Source: Tetraselmis striata
Lineage: Eukaryota > Chlorophyta > Chlorodendrophyceae > Chlorodendrales > Chlorodendraceae
Direction of reading: 5' to 3'
NCBI GenBank assembly: GCA_006384855.1
Contig: VCJN01001049.1
Span: 1 to 64,000 of the forward strand
DNA length: 64,000 nt
Part shown: positions 46,600-58,482 of the stretch, piece by piece
Layout: the number at the start of each line of letters is the position of its first letter
Numbering within the stretch: position 1 is the stretch's first letter
Made by a program: the position numbers and the translations under genes
Notes under the pieces: model-generated
What the model was told of the DNA's origin: nothing
Seen by the model: the letters and a program-made list of their open reading frames with translations, nothing else
Databases searched by the model: none

Positions 46600-48750
46600 G
46601 GCTCGCCTCGTACGGGCTTGACCAGCCGGTTTGGTCCTCACTGCCGGTCCAGTACCGTTACAAGACGAGCTGACGGGCAGGCATCGGGGTTGCATCTTGC
46701 GATGGGGGTGTTTCTTCGTCGTCTCCCCAGCGCGCCCTGTCGCTGCCCTGATAATAGGACAAGGCACCTTCTTGCATCGGCGACGGGGAGTAGTAGGGGC
46801 ATGGTCTCGGTCCGAAGCTGTCGGGGCTGATTGCTGACGGGGAGGTAGGCGGGGTTTCCACCTGAACGAGCCACTTCGACGCCATGGCTGCTGCCTGCAG
46901 CTTTTGCAAGGCTTTCTTTGCAGTTGCAGTGTCTGCGCAGACCTGGCTTATTCGGTGTTATCTGGTATGCTCCAGTTCCACCTGGCAAAAATGAAAACCA
47001 TGTCATTTCTCACTACTACCATGTTATTCTCCATGTAGGCAACAACCCATATATAATTCCAAAAGCTTGAGGCTGTAGTATATAAGGCGCTCCTTACCTC
47101 GGTGGTGTTCTGGGTATGCTCAATCGCCAGCGCCATGGATGCTTGAAGTCCATCGAGGACTTCTTGCTGCTCGGTGATTGCATCAGTTGCGCGCGCCTCC
47201 TTCTGCGCGGCCTGGCGGAGATTCTCATCCTCCTTCTCCAACAAAGCCTTGTCCTTTGAAGCAGCCTTGGCAGCAACTGCAACGCGCCTGGCGGCTGCCT
47301 CTGCACGCTTATTCCTCTCAGCTTGGCGTGCAGCCTTGTCAACTTTTGCAGCAGCTGCCGCCTGTCGCTTCTCCATCTCAGCGCGTGCCTTCTCCTGCGC
47401 ACGAGTGGCGGCCTTCTGAGCCATGCGCATGTGGTGGTGCTCCTTGTCTCGTGCCCGCTCTTACGCCAACTTGTGACGCGCCGTCTCCTTGGCCATGGCC
47501 CTCCACCTCCTCAAGGCAAGTCCAATAGTCCTCTTTCGCCATTCGTGTACAAAGCGCGCATGGCTCTTTCGCGGCAAAGCATGATGCGACGGCGCCAAGG
47601 CGTCTTGTAACGCTTGGAACACTTGTCCTTGTCTGGCGTAAGCGCCAGCACCTCACAGATGGGCGGGTGCTCAGGTAAGCTCTGCACGATCAGCTCATGG
47701 CGAAGGCGCTCGGTCTCGCGTTGGTGGTGCATGATATGTTGATATAGGTGCACTTCACTGCAGCACTCTTCACATATGGCAGCGCGCTGACACACACAAT
47801 CAACATGCGCTAGGAGCTAAAGAGGATCGCTGGGCATACCAATGACGTTGTCCATAATCGATTCAGTTGCAGTCTCCCGCTCGGCGGCGCCCTCGGGTTG
47901 CGCGATGGTGTTGACTGTTGTAATGGCGCCGCCCTCTTTCTGCTCTTTGATTGTCTGGCACACCTTGTTGCGTACGGCCTCAGGATTGTCGTCCCACTGG
48001 CGCGTGTCTCCGTTAGGGTAGCCGGCCCTCTCGAAACTGCGGCGTTTGCGCTCTTTGGCGGGCACTGCCTTCTCCCAGGGCGAGCATGCGGGGATGACGA
48101 GCTTGTTGCCGTAAGAATTTGTTACAATATGTCGGAGCAACGGACTGAGAGTTCGTCCCTGTGTCGATTTAAGAATGCTCGAAACCAATCCTTGCCAGCA
48201 TTATTGCCACGGCGGATGCAGCCTTAGATGATCTTCTGTTGTCGGTGGGTCTTCATGGCGAGCGACCAATATTTTACGACCTCCAGCACCTTGCGTCGCA
48301 GGGCATTATCAATCCACGGCAACGCTGCCTTCCCACGACGAATGATAGCAGCAACCATATGCACCTCCTTTTCTTCGGTGAAGATAACAAGGTTAGAAAA
48401 CGAGGTCATCGAACGAGCCTTCCTACCGGCTGCGACGTTGCGCTAGAGGATGGTCTTCGGTACGTGGAAGCACTGCACGGCAGCGCGGAACGAGTGCGTT
48501 CCGTTCACAACAACGCTCACTGCTTGCACCATGTCGTCGCTCGTGTACTTCTTGTACTCCCCACGTCCGCCCTCATCCGTTGCCATGCTCTTTTGCTTGA
48601 CCTTGCCGGGCTTTGGGGGTCGCATAGTCGCGTGAGGCTGGGTTCGGTGGAGGTGGTGCGCGCTGGGGGACCTGTCGCTCCGGCTATCGTCGCGACGGAT
48701 TTCAAAAATCGGGTCAACCCACCCGGCTTGGACAACCCACTGCGACCACA
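46600..48750 (-). pseudogene. DNA-transposase remnant with psq-type helix-turn-helix, endonuclease domain apparently lost
   Basis: On the minus strand, one frame from about 48594 reads MATDEGGRGEYKKYTSDDM, then a psq-like HTH (AVSVVVNGTHSFRAAVQCFHVPKTIL), EEKEVHMVAAIIRRG, and GKDWFRAFLNRHRDELSVR. This order (HTH, then GKDWFxxFLxRH) is seen in pogo/psq-type transposases. The frame carries TAG right after TIL (48443-48445, where Gln is usual), TAA after KII, and TAA after SDIL. The catalytic DDE region expected next is absent. Downstream frames give a Lys/Arg-rich linker, a Cys pair (CEECC) and a long Ala/Glu/Lys coiled coil (47430-47100). No inverted ends were found. Confidence 0.6.
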
Positions 48751-49082
48751 AAGCAGCCCGTAGAATATGAGTGCATATGCTTGCCTGAAAGCCCTACTGA
48801 AATGCCTCAAGATGAGCCGACAACCTCCATAATTGGGTCAGAATGCACCAAGTTATGGGTGAAAAACTGCCCAAGTGTATCCAAAAAATGGCGTATCCAA
48901 ATCTCCCTCCCATGGAGATACCGTATCTGCTCATCCCCCAGCACGCACCCTCCATCATGACCACCCACGCCAAGCTAATTCCATGCACCCCCTACGGCAA
49001 AGCTGCGAGGCCTGAGGGCATGACCAGACCACTCGGTGCTCTGTGCAGCACGGGCCGCATCGTTGAGGACGTGCGATAGGCA

Positions 49083-49313
49083 TTGTTCCGCGGCCATGCG
49101 ACCAAAAGCCACATCCGCGTCCGCCCAGAGCAACCCAAGGGCGAGGACGCGTTCGGCTATGCTTTCGCGGACATACTGAGCAACTGCGCTGAGACAAAGC
49201 AGTATGACGCAGCCGGCAAGAAGCACCTGCTTGAGGCAGGTTTTCAAGTGTCCGATTCGCGTGTCGTCACGCTGTATTTTACCTCGTGCGTACCCGACGC
49301 GACGCGTGCCTAG
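49083..49313 (+). CDS. Unrecognised short frame, possibly an exon
   Basis: A 76-codon frame (RPEQPKGEDAFGYAFADIL, ending SCVPDATRA-TAG) has protein-like composition but no known motif. It may belong with the spliced gene downstream or with a decayed transposon. It is followed by a poly(C) tract at 49341-49367. Confidence 0.25.
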   Translation: MFRGHATKSHIRVRPEQPKGEDAFGYAFADILSNCAETKQYDAAGKKHLLEAGFQVSDSRVVTLYFTSCVPDATRA

Positions 49314-49335
49314 ATCTTGAACCCTACACCCAAGG

Positions 49336-49367
<32 letters not shown>

Positions 49368-49859
49368 GCGCGCAAGATCCAACATGGGCACTGGCGTTAA
49401 AAATGCCTCCGTCGACGTTCCATCCCATAGTGTCACCACGAGCCAGGGGCGGGAGACCCCCATGAAAGGTACACTGAGTCGACGGGTGGCTGACATGACT
49501 GCGAGGAGGATTTGATTTTCACAGGCGTTGACCGCCCCGTGCCGCGTTTTTGTTGTTGGTCCTGCAGCCAAGAACAAGGCGGTGCTGTCGGATGTCTTTG
49601 ACGAATGCTGGCCGCGCGAAACTCAGACGGGGATCCCTTACCCTCTGGAGAAGACGCCGAGGTTTCCCATCGCCGCGCCCCGTACATCGAGCGGATATGC
49701 TACGCTACCTTCAACACCGTGCTCGCTACACAGCCGAAAATCACATCTACACCAAGGAGACAGTCTTGACCGCGTTCCGAGAGTACACCCCCTCCCCTTC
49801 CTCCCAACCCCACTGCGACCATCCTTGTGGGTTGTGCTGGTGGTGCACCTCGTGATGTA

Positions 49860-50616
49860 CATGAAGCATGGGAACGTGAAGAACTACCTCGCTCGGCACT
49901 ACTTCCTGGATGAGGGCAAGGACGGCCAAGGAGGTAGGAAGAAGGGACCATTGCCGAACGCGGACCGACTCGCGAAGGCCCTCGATCGACCTTGGAGAGG
50001 CATGGCATCAGAGCGAGCTCGGGAGGTACAACCAAGCTGGCAAGTGCCCCCCTCGTGACGTGATGTTCAAGGGCGAGGAGGAGGTCTCCGAGGTGACGCC
50101 GCACTGGGAAGCCGCAGGTGAGTCGCGTTTGTTTTCGCACTTGTTCGATTACACAGCCACCGCCGCCGCGACAAGCAATCAACACGCAAGCTGACTTTCG
50201 CAGTTGTTGTGTCAGACGCCCGCTCATTCCCTGCGTTCGGCGGTAAGCCGATCATATCGACCGTTCGGCGCAACAAGGTCGTGTCGCTGCCGTTGGCGGG
50301 CACCGCTGCGTCGCCAAAGCTCCACGGCTTGGTGGGCGTGCTGGCGCAGCAGCAGAAGAGGGCGGGCGGCATCATCAAGCACAACACCAACGCGGTCAAG
50401 AACCTGGCCGCCACGCAAGCCGTCCCCGGCGACAACGTCGACGAGGGCAATAGCCCGGAGCCCCCGGCCAAGAAGGACAAGCAGCCCGCCAAGCCGGCGG
50501 CTGGAGGGCCGGCCCGGGGCCGGGGTGGTGCCGGGGCCAGGGCGGGCGGTGGGGCGTTCGGGTCGCGGGTTAGCCGCCGGGCCGCCGTAGCCGCTGCCTC
50601 CACCCGCGAGAGGTAG
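49860..50616 (+). CDS. Unrecognised spliced gene, basic C-terminus (5' end uncertain)
   Basis: A clear intron is present: the frame ...RYNQAGKCPPRDVMFKGEEE...HWEAA ends at a donor (GCAG|GTGAGT, 50117). The acceptor at 50203 (TTTCGCAG) restores phase into VVVSDARSFPAFGGKPI and continues to TAG at 50614-50616. The C-terminal 40 residues are Gly/Arg/Ala-rich (GGPARGRGGAGARAGG). A middle segment, LHGLVGVLAQQQKRAGG, looks helical. Upstream, MKHGNVKNYLARHYFLDEGK (49860-49920) may be an earlier exon. I do not recognise the family. The setting among transposon debris suggests an accessory transposon gene. Confidence 0.4.
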
Positions 50617-50699
50617 GACGGCCGCCGAGGCGGTCCCGGCCAAAACCGGATGTAAATATTTATTCCGCCCGCCCACTGCCGCGCGCCTCGCCGCCCACT

Positions 50700-51000
50700 G
50701 CCGCGCGCCCGCTCACTGGCTGTGCCGCGCGCGCGCTATCGCGGATTATGCCAGAGCGCATCAACGAGATTGTCGGGCTTCTAGAGGCCGATGCAAAAAT
50801 AGTCCACCACGGATATATCGTCGTGACGATGAGTGATATGCGCCTGATGCAATTTATTACGAGTATGTCACGGAATGACTAAAGACGAGTGTCATACCAG
50901 TGGTAGATTACATGATAAATACATGGTATTAGAGTACAATTACGAAGTCGCGCGGGAGCCTAGCTGGCTGCGATATAATGGTATCTTGGGCTTTTATATG
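50700..51000. other. AT-richer spacer
   Basis: Nothing is recognised. It starts with a short CCCACTGCCGCGCGCC duplication (about 50680-50715). Confidence 0.4.
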
Positions 51001-51990
51001 TTTACGACACGCTGATTATGTCGCCATAGCACGTTCGACCCACAACCCCCGACTGCAAAAACTGGCAAGAGCGTCGCCACCTGCTTTGCAACCCCCCCCC
51101 CCCCCCCCCCACACTTCCCACTGCAGCCGATGAGTCGCAGCCTGCCTCGACAGAGGCGCCGCCAGTCGCCTTGGGTGGTCTTGCTGCGATATAATAATGT
51201 AGCTGTGCAGTGTTGTACTTTTCGGCTTGGTAATCAGGTCGCCATCGCACGTTCGACCCACAACCCCCGCCTGCAAAAGCTGGTACGAGCGACGCAACTC
51301 CGGCCCTGATGCTGCCGAGTGGCAGCCGGCCTCAAAAGAGGCGACGCCAGTCGCCGAGGTGGGCGGCCTTGCTGCGATGTAAGGCAATGCTGGGCGTTTT
51401 TGTTATTTTCGGCTTGCTGATAACGTCGCCATAGCACGTTCGACCCACGGCCCCCGACTGCAGAAGCTTGCACGAGCGACGCACCTCTGCTCCCGCTGCC
51501 GACGAGTCGTAGCCAGCCTCAAACGAGGCGACGCTGGTCGCCAAGATGGGCGGCCTTGCTGCGATGTAATGCTCGCGTGCGCCTTTGCATGTTTACGGCT
51601 TGCTTATGTTGCCATTGCACGTTCCACACACAGCCCCGACGGCAAAGCTGGCACGAGCGACGCACCCCTTCGCCCCGCTGCCGAGGAGTTGCAACTGGTC
51701 TCGAAAGAGGCGCCGCCAATCGCCAAGGCGGGCAGCCTTGCTGCGACAGAATGTTGTTATGCACCTTCTAGAAATTGGCTTGCTTATGTCGCCATCGCAC
51801 GCTCCACCCACAACCCCCGCCTGCAAAATCTGGCACGAGCAACCCGCCCCCTCGTCTTCCTGCCGACGAGTCGCACCCGGCCTCGAAATAGGGACGCTAT
51901 TCGCCAAGGTGGGTGACCTTACTGCGATATCATGTTTTTGGTCGCCTTTGTATTTATATGGCTTGCTAATCTTGTCGCCGTGTGGCACAT
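51000..51990 (+). repeat. Degenerate tandem array of about 180-220-bp units, five to six copies
   Basis: The marker GTCGCCATAGCACGTTCGAC plus CCACAACCCCCGACTGCAAA recurs at about 51019, 51239, 51426, 51607 and 51789, with a decayed sixth near 51975. Between markers, units share CTTGCTGCGATATAATG. A poly(C) tract (51092-51110) occurs in only one unit. Frames across it are repeat artefacts. Confidence 0.85.
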
Positions 51991-51999
51991 GAGCCACTA

Positions 52000-53782
52000 C
52001 CCTGAAGGCAGATACTACTACGGCTCCTCCGACGCGGCGCCAGCAAAGCAAGGCTGCAGAATTGCTCTCAAAAAACCAAGGAGAAGGGGCGTTTCTGCTA
52101 CATGTCGCGTCTTGTGTTATAATATTAAAATTTTAAGGAGTTGCTGAAATATGGGCGCTTTGCTGGGGCAATACGGGTGGCGGCATGCTGCCGTTCAAGC
52201 ATAACCCGGAATTCGTGCGTGCTCGGAAACAACATCGTCTGACGACTGAAGCCGAGGCCGAGGCCAAGGCCAACTTTCAGCGCCTCGGCCGAAGCGTAAT
52301 AAGGCGTGTCAAGCCAGCGAGGAGCCGCTAGCGTGGAGCCTTTGTGCGCTATTGTTCAGCATGGCGGATGAAAGGCAAGCCTCGGCGGCGCCGACTTCTG
52401 TGCCTCTCACTCGGAAAAGGCCACTGCCCAAAAACTTCCGTGCCCAAAAACTTCGGTGTGGCCGTCTTCCGCAAGAAGGTACTGCCCGATCTCATGTGGT
52501 TCTGGCTGCGCCTTACGCGGGGTGATCCACGGGCCCCATCCCCGTAACGACTGGCTTGTGTCCGACTAGTTGTTTCGAGCCCGCTGATTGCAAAGCGGGA
52601 AGGCTACAATGTGTAGGAAGGCGGGCGGGCGGGCGCTGTGCACCTTAGTATCCCCTGAGGTATGCAGGTACCGCCATTTAGCCCTTAGGCCAGGTATTGC
52701 GGCCTTGACAGCTTCGTAGTCGGCATATATATTCGGTGTGACCGTCTTCGGCATGAGGCCAGTGCCCGATAGCAAGTGCGCCTTGTAAGCATGTTCGACG
52801 GCCCCCATCCCCTCTAACGACTCGCTGGTCCAGTTGCACGCTTCCTTGCCGACCGTGGCTCATTTTCCGCCCGAACATTATCAAGAAGGCCATTTCGTAC
52901 ATCACGGACCTAACGGTCAAGTGGTATTTATCCCCAGTCGAGCGCGAGAGCTAGAAGAACCTGCTCGGCGACTTGGATGAGATGCATATTATTGCTCCTT
53001 CGGCAGCTTTCTCCGGGTTCTCGCCGCAGATGACAGAGGAAGTTGACGACTTCTTGCGCGAGTACGGGCAGACCGCGCCCGCTGAGGCACGTCACACGAT
53101 GGCTACCAACGCCGACCTCAACAATACCGAAGCCGCTCGCGTTGAAGCCGAGGTTCGAGCTCAAGTGCTTCAAGAAGACAGCGCCTTCCAAGGAGTTCAC
53201 GCCGACGCCAAGGAGAGGGTTCAGAACAACACAAAATACATGGCCTAGCGATGCGAAGGGCACGAACCTCGTTGTTATCAAAGTCTCGGAGGAAAGTCCC
53301 ATTGGTTGTCATTTTTGTCCTTTACGGGACAAAACAATTTGGTGCATCTACCTTGCTTGTCATTTTGTACCCGCTGGGACAAAAATGGTATGTGGCGTCT
53401 CGGTGATTGGTTGTCCAGATTCGTCATCGGGCTTGTGAAGTCGCGCGAGACTACCGAAGACACGTTGACTGTGGCCGTATACGAGCATTTGCATGCCGAT
53501 GCAAAGGGCAAACCTCTCATGCCCCAATGGTTGTACGCGCGGACAAAAGGAGGGAAGAAGCCGGTTGAGACAAGATGGAGGCAGTGCCTGACGCTTTCTT
53601 GGAAGCTTGTTGAACCCGTCCCTTTATCGTACGCGAAGGCCATCCACGACGCGTCGGGAAGTCGTGAGGTGCTCAACGCGGACGGCACCCTGGTCAGAAA
53701 GAAGTGGTACGGTAATGGTATGGTAATGGTACGGAAAGAAGTCGTGAAGACATTCGCGCAAACTGGGTGGCAAATCAGCTAG
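52000..53782 (+). pseudogene. Decayed coding region of unknown (probably transposon) origin
   Basis: Several frames look protein-like but are short and shifted: a Glu/Ala stretch (about 52230-52330), a local duplication of about 280 bp (CGGTGTGGCCGTCTTCCGCA at 52454 and its variant at 52735), MDEMHIIAPSAAFSGFSPQM (52973-53248), and ETRWRQCLTLSWKLVEPVPL (53306-53782). No domain is recognised. Two similar blocks (GTCATTTTTGTCC...GGGACAAAA) repeat near 53310 and 53360. Confidence 0.3.
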
Positions 53783-54300
53783 CCACGAAACACGTCGTCA
53801 TATGTCATGTCAACCCCTCGCGCAACGCTAACCCGGCGTCGTCGTTAAGCTTAACGCCGCCACGAAGAGGGACTTGCTTGAGTTGGGGTTGCTCAACGTA
53901 ATCTAGCAATACAATGTCGCATGCTACATTGCGTTGTGGCCATTATCAACATCTTTCATAATATTCATAAATGATTGGTGAAAATAACATTATTGGGATT
54001 ATAATACCTGCGCGGCCGCCGTTCCTCTAGTGCCTCGTCCGGATATGTTGTATGGTATATAAACAACACGAGTATACAACACGGGCCGCGTCAGCATCAT
54101 TGCTGTATTTGGATTACATGCTACTAATACTACTCGCGCCTCACTCATGCGAAGAGTCGCGTCGCCCTCTGAGATGATGTACCTCCCTGAACCAGCATCA
54201 CACCACCGGTTCCGGCTAAAACACTGAGGAGGAGCAACCAATCAACAGCCGGCAGCCGACCGGGGAAGGAAAGTATTGTACTGGCGGGTTTGGTAACGGG
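53783..54300. other. Intergenic, no gene recognised
   Basis: AT-rich around 53920-54130. Short frames only. Confidence 0.4.
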
Positions 54301-54309
54301 GAGAGTTGA

Positions 54310-54490
54310 CCGGCTGCGGCCTAGTCCGTGCGGCGATGGACCCCGTACGCTGCTAGCTCCTGGGCGATCATCCGGCGGTGGCGGCTCCAGCACGCGACGA
54401 CCTTGCGTCTCTTGCTCGGGATGCACAGAGGCACGTCACACTCGGGGCACATGTACGAGGTCCAGCCCACCTTGTCGTCGTCAACACTTC
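54310..54490 (-). pseudogene. piggyBac-like C-terminal cysteine-rich domain remnant
   Basis: On the minus strand the frame reads VGWTSYMCPECDVPLCIPSK...VVACWSRHRRM, ending TAG. The spacing CxxCxxxLC...C...H, with the TSYMCxxCxVPLC core, resembles the zinc-binding tail of piggyBac transposases (DDE_Tnp_1_7 family). A preceding HYVKC in the adjacent frame may be the first zinc ligand before a frameshift. The catalytic domain is not recognisable upstream. Confidence 0.4.
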
Positions 54491-54674
54491 ACATAGTGCA
54501 TCAGCGGGTGGACTTGGTGGCGTTGTCGTTGCCCGGGCGTTTGCCGAGGTGCAGGATGTGTGGCATTACCTACCTGGATATATTGGATATACTGGATATA
54601 ATGCAATTGTGACCAGCGGCGCCGGAGGTCACGCCGAGCGGAGCGAGGCCCTCCTGAAGAGCCCCCTCCCCCCG

Positions 54675-54709
<35 letters not shown>
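54675..54709 (+). repeat. Poly(C) tract of 35 bp
   Basis: A C-run followed by a T-run (54711-54717). Confidence 0.95.
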
Positions 54710-54779
54710 ATTTTTTTGGGAAAATACCACCATAAAATGTGTTTTTTTCTTATGAGGATGTGCTTTTCTGAGGATTTTT

Positions 54780-55450
54780 CTACAAGTAGTGATGCAAGAT
54801 ACGAGTGACTTCGTCTGCAGTGAGGGCAAACACTCTTGGTCGCTTTATCAGTGGATCAATGGCATGTATGAAGAAATTGACTCGTTTCATCATCACATAA
54901 TACGTAGCTTCCACAATATTAGGCATGAAATTCCTGCTATGATTCATCCGACCAACCCTACCGCCACACATGTGAAAGCCCACCACTTCGCGCTCAAACA
55001 CCGAGTAGCTACCAGCCTCTCGTATGGTTTTCATGCGCATGCGCACACGGTTTTCACCTACCCGCGCTGTCCGCCCTCACTCATCATCTCGCCAAGATGG
55101 ACGCTTCTGCCCTTTTGAACGCATGGGGTCGACAAAGTTTTGCTTATTCAACCTACTAAGCTCACCACTAAGCTTTAAGGCTTAGCCTTTCCATTGAAAC
55201 TGGTGCACGTTGTACACAAGGCTTTCACCTCCCCACCCTCGGCGTTTTGATATTCTTCGAAGCCGCAAGCCTCCACCAACTCCTGCAAAGTCTCACACTT
55301 TGTGCCGGACACCTTGTTCAATGTTTTGGCGCCCTCGTCGTCCGAGGATGGCAACAATCCCTTTTGCAGTAGGCCCAACACCTCCTTCACCTCACGCACG
55401 TCGTTGCCCGTCGCCTGCGAAAGCTAGGCCACACGCATGTCAAGTCCCCT
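54780..55450 (-). other. Unrecognised minus-strand frames
   Basis: Two frames (54780-55046, and 55175-55399 with LLPSSDDEGAKTLNKV...CTTCTSFNG) could be exons of the same decayed element as the cysteine-rich remnant downstream. Neither has a recognisable domain. Confidence 0.25.
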
Positions 55451-56150
55451 AGCAAGGAAATGACATCCCCGCTTGCGTGCCCGTGTGTGCGTCAGCTCCG
55501 GCCGAGGTAGCTCGTTGGAGCACAAGCACTTCGGTTACATGGGGGTCCTGAGACACTAGGCTTCGCAAGCAGCCCCCCCCCCCCCCTTGAGACTGCACCC
55601 TCACGGGCGCGAGTAATCGTTGAAGCAGGTTCGGGAGGGGGCTAGAATCACGAATTGGGGTAAGATGCGCCCAGTCTCGAGCACGGCCTTGCAAGCGCAA
55701 GCAGCGGGTAAGTCCTTTTTCGAGCACGTCAACGTGCATATTCCTTTAGTGCTTCTTCAAGATGTCGCATCTCACAGCCACCGTGCAGCCGGGAAAAGGG
55801 CACGCGACTTTCCGACGCTTCCTCGTCGACATCGCGCAGTGGGTGTAGGGGGGCGCCTAGCAACTGGCTGTGGGAATGTTTTGTGTGCAGTTGTGGGTTG
55901 TGTAAGACCGTGTGGGCAGTGAACTAACGGTAATGCTCGCGTTGTATAAGTTACAAGTGACTCCTTTGTCGGCACATCGCGCGATGGCGACACTCGCAGC
56001 GCCCGCGCGGCGCGCGTCACGCCGACGACCGGAGGCCATGACGCCACTCGCGCGGGTCATCAAGTGCGGGTGATTTGCTTGTACTAAGCAGCGTCGAAAC
56101 TACCCGGGGGAGGCAAGGAGGGCTGGCCTCGGGCCTCCGCCGCTCGAGTC
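55450..56150. other. Intergenic with a short poly(C) tract
   Basis: Poly(C) at 55573-55586. No gene is recognised. Confidence 0.4.
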
Positions 56151-56392
56151 GGAAAAGTTCGCCCCGGGACATTGGCCGAATCCGCCCCAACACTTGATCT
56201 CTTGCGCCAACTGCAGTCGTAGGTCTTGCATAGCCAGTATACCACTGCCTCATTCGAACCCCGAAGGGCTAATGCATTAACCGGGTGAACCAAGGACACG
56301 CCGGGACGATATTGCCGAAAATGCATCGGCATGGAATCGATACCGGGACCTCTCACGTACGAGACGACCGTTTAACCGATCGGTCTATCTCT
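56150..56392 (-). mobile_element. tRNA-headed SINE-like element, copy 3
   Basis: Minus strand: head with GAGAGGTCCCGGTATCGATT (B-box region), middle GGTTAATGCATTAGCCCTTC and GGGTTCGAATGAGGCAGTGG, then tail GTTGGCGCAAGAGATCAAGT and GTGTTGGGGCGGATTCGGCC. It is colinear with 42826-43080. Confidence 0.7.
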
Positions 56393-58482
56393 CACAGCGA
56401 CTATTATTCTCGTACATGGTCTTAATTAAACGAGCATCACACAATCCTTATCTCAGGCGGTAGAATAGATAGTTGCTACTAAGAATTGTGCTATTAAAAT
56501 TAGTCGGCTATACCGTGTGTTATTGAATTAAAATTACAATAGTAATCGCTACTCGAACGAGTACATCAATCTATTATACAATAATTGCTTCTGGAGAGAT
56601 TATGTAATATGAACCGTAGTATTAGGCAATCCTTAAAGAAGCTGTATGAGTATCATTATGATGTACCGTAGTGCTGCTGCGAGTAACAGTAGTCACCCAA
56701 ATTCGGCACATGCATGACCGATTTTGCTGCTCCATATATATCGCAATCATATCCTATGAGGTCAGAAGCTCCCCTCACCTTTGCCTCGCCCACTCTGCCC
56801 TCCCACCCTCTAGGCCTTTTGTGCCCTTGTGGACTAGCCAACTTTGTGGGCATGTGGCCTCCCCATGCCCTCTTGGTGCCACAGAGGGGATTGTGGCCTC
56901 CGGCATATTCCACTTGACACATGCATAATTTCCAGGTAGGTGTGGCAACAAGGACAGCTCGGTGAATGCCATCGTCGCCCCAACGGATGCGGAATGTGTT
57001 ATTTGCGAGTTGCGACAGCCTCCGTGACTTCACCAAACTGCATTGCCCGTTGTTGGCGTGATCTTCCGGGGCAGGGGCTTGATACGGCCCACGATAATTG
57101 GGCGGCCACACGGCGGCTCTTAAGCTGGATAGGTTATGGTCTCATGGTGATGAATCGGCGGGTTGGGAATGTTGGCCGCATTGCACCGACCCATCTGACG
57201 ACCCGACCGGTCATCCCGGCGGACCAACTTAGTTATCCTATTTGGGCCCCTCTGGACCTACCCTGACGCTTGGGAGTCATCATGCCATTTCTGCCTGTAG
57301 TATTGGGCCCCACCCATACATACTAACAACATTTGTTGTTTAATATATACAACACTTGGACGAGGCACTAGGTAAATGTGCGGCTGCTTGTATGCAACAT
57401 ATCAATAGACGAAAAATAGACCGCATTTAGTCGACTGTGACGATGTCATTACAGGAACAGCAACACTCCTCGTCGTGGTGCTTATGCACGCGCGGCTGAG
57501 GTTGTTTCTCCACTGCAATTTCGCAGTAGTATGTGCAAGTACTAAAATTGTTCAAAACCAAATTTAAAAGTATCTAGAATTTTCCCTTCAGGCAGTTTAA
57601 TTTGTTTTCGGGGAGGAGAAGCCCCTTATATACAGGCCTCGCCACTTCATGGGGCATGCTGGGGCAGGCGGCTGCGATGCTTATCGGGCGGCTGTGATAG
57701 TCGCTATGTGATGGTAGACAGCAAACTGCTATGTCTGGTAATATACTATTCGAGTATCAGCGCGCAGCATATCGCTGCTGTTATACGAGCAGTACGATAA
57801 CCTGCGCTAACGGTGACCAGTAGTTTAGTACAGCCCCCAGCCGGATCGCGTCGCCCCGTGATGTAAAAATACCGTGTAATTTACATCCTGCGCGCGAAGC
57901 AGCGCCAGGCCGGTGTAGACTACCCGTACCGCCCGCAGTGTTATCCTTCTACCTGTACATGTATATTCATATTGCGCTGCATATTTATTTAAACAGCACA
58001 TACACAAATGCCACTTTCGATGCATATATGCATATACATACAGGTACATACATACATGTGACATCTTTGTATGTGGTCGCCATTTATTAAATAAAAAAAA
58101 TATTATTCACATTTATATAATCTGTTAAACTAAACGCGAGCTGGTAATGTACTGCTATAACGACCCCGCGCGGGCAAGTAACACCAGATCGTAATAAGTT
58201 ACATGGTCGTTAGAGTTATGGTACGTTAGGACGTACGTATGGCATCACGGCGGCCTTGCGTCAGCGGATCGGTGTCGCTTTCTCGGCACTTCAAGCCAGC
58301 AACGAAACATAAGAAAAGCTCGTCGAGTTGTGCCAACGTAGCCATTCGAGAGTCGCTGCTTTCTAAGTGAGAAGCAGAGCGAGCGTCGAGTGGAGACAGC
58401 AGCACAGGTTCGGCATCAAGCGAGAAGTCCAGACAATAAGTCCCGTTGTATTTACGACTCGAACCAACGCCGCCGATCCGCC
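56393..58482. other. Gene-poor, partly AT-rich interval upstream of the propeller gene
   Basis: No gene is recognised. 56400-56680 and 57960-58140 are AT-rich. Frames at 56656-57266 on both strands lack known motifs. Short TACATG/CATACA microsatellite units lie near 58022-58060. The promoter of the downstream gene should lie near 58200-58480. Confidence 0.4.

Noticed and set aside
48224-48600. Alternative genetic code (TAA/TAG read as Gln, as in some ulvophyte algae)
   Set aside because: RAD21, the GST and the propeller gene all end properly at TAG, and the extra stops are confined to decayed transposases.
51002-51992. Possible CRISPR-like array of regularly spaced repeats
   Set aside because: Units are degenerate over their whole 180-220-bp length, without short identical repeats and unique spacers, and the genome is eukaryotic.
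54780-55046. piggyBac catalytic core upstream of the cysteine-rich remnant
   Set aside because: The frame has GGRVGRMN, faintly like the piggyBac GGVDxxD, but nothing else aligns, so I did not call it.
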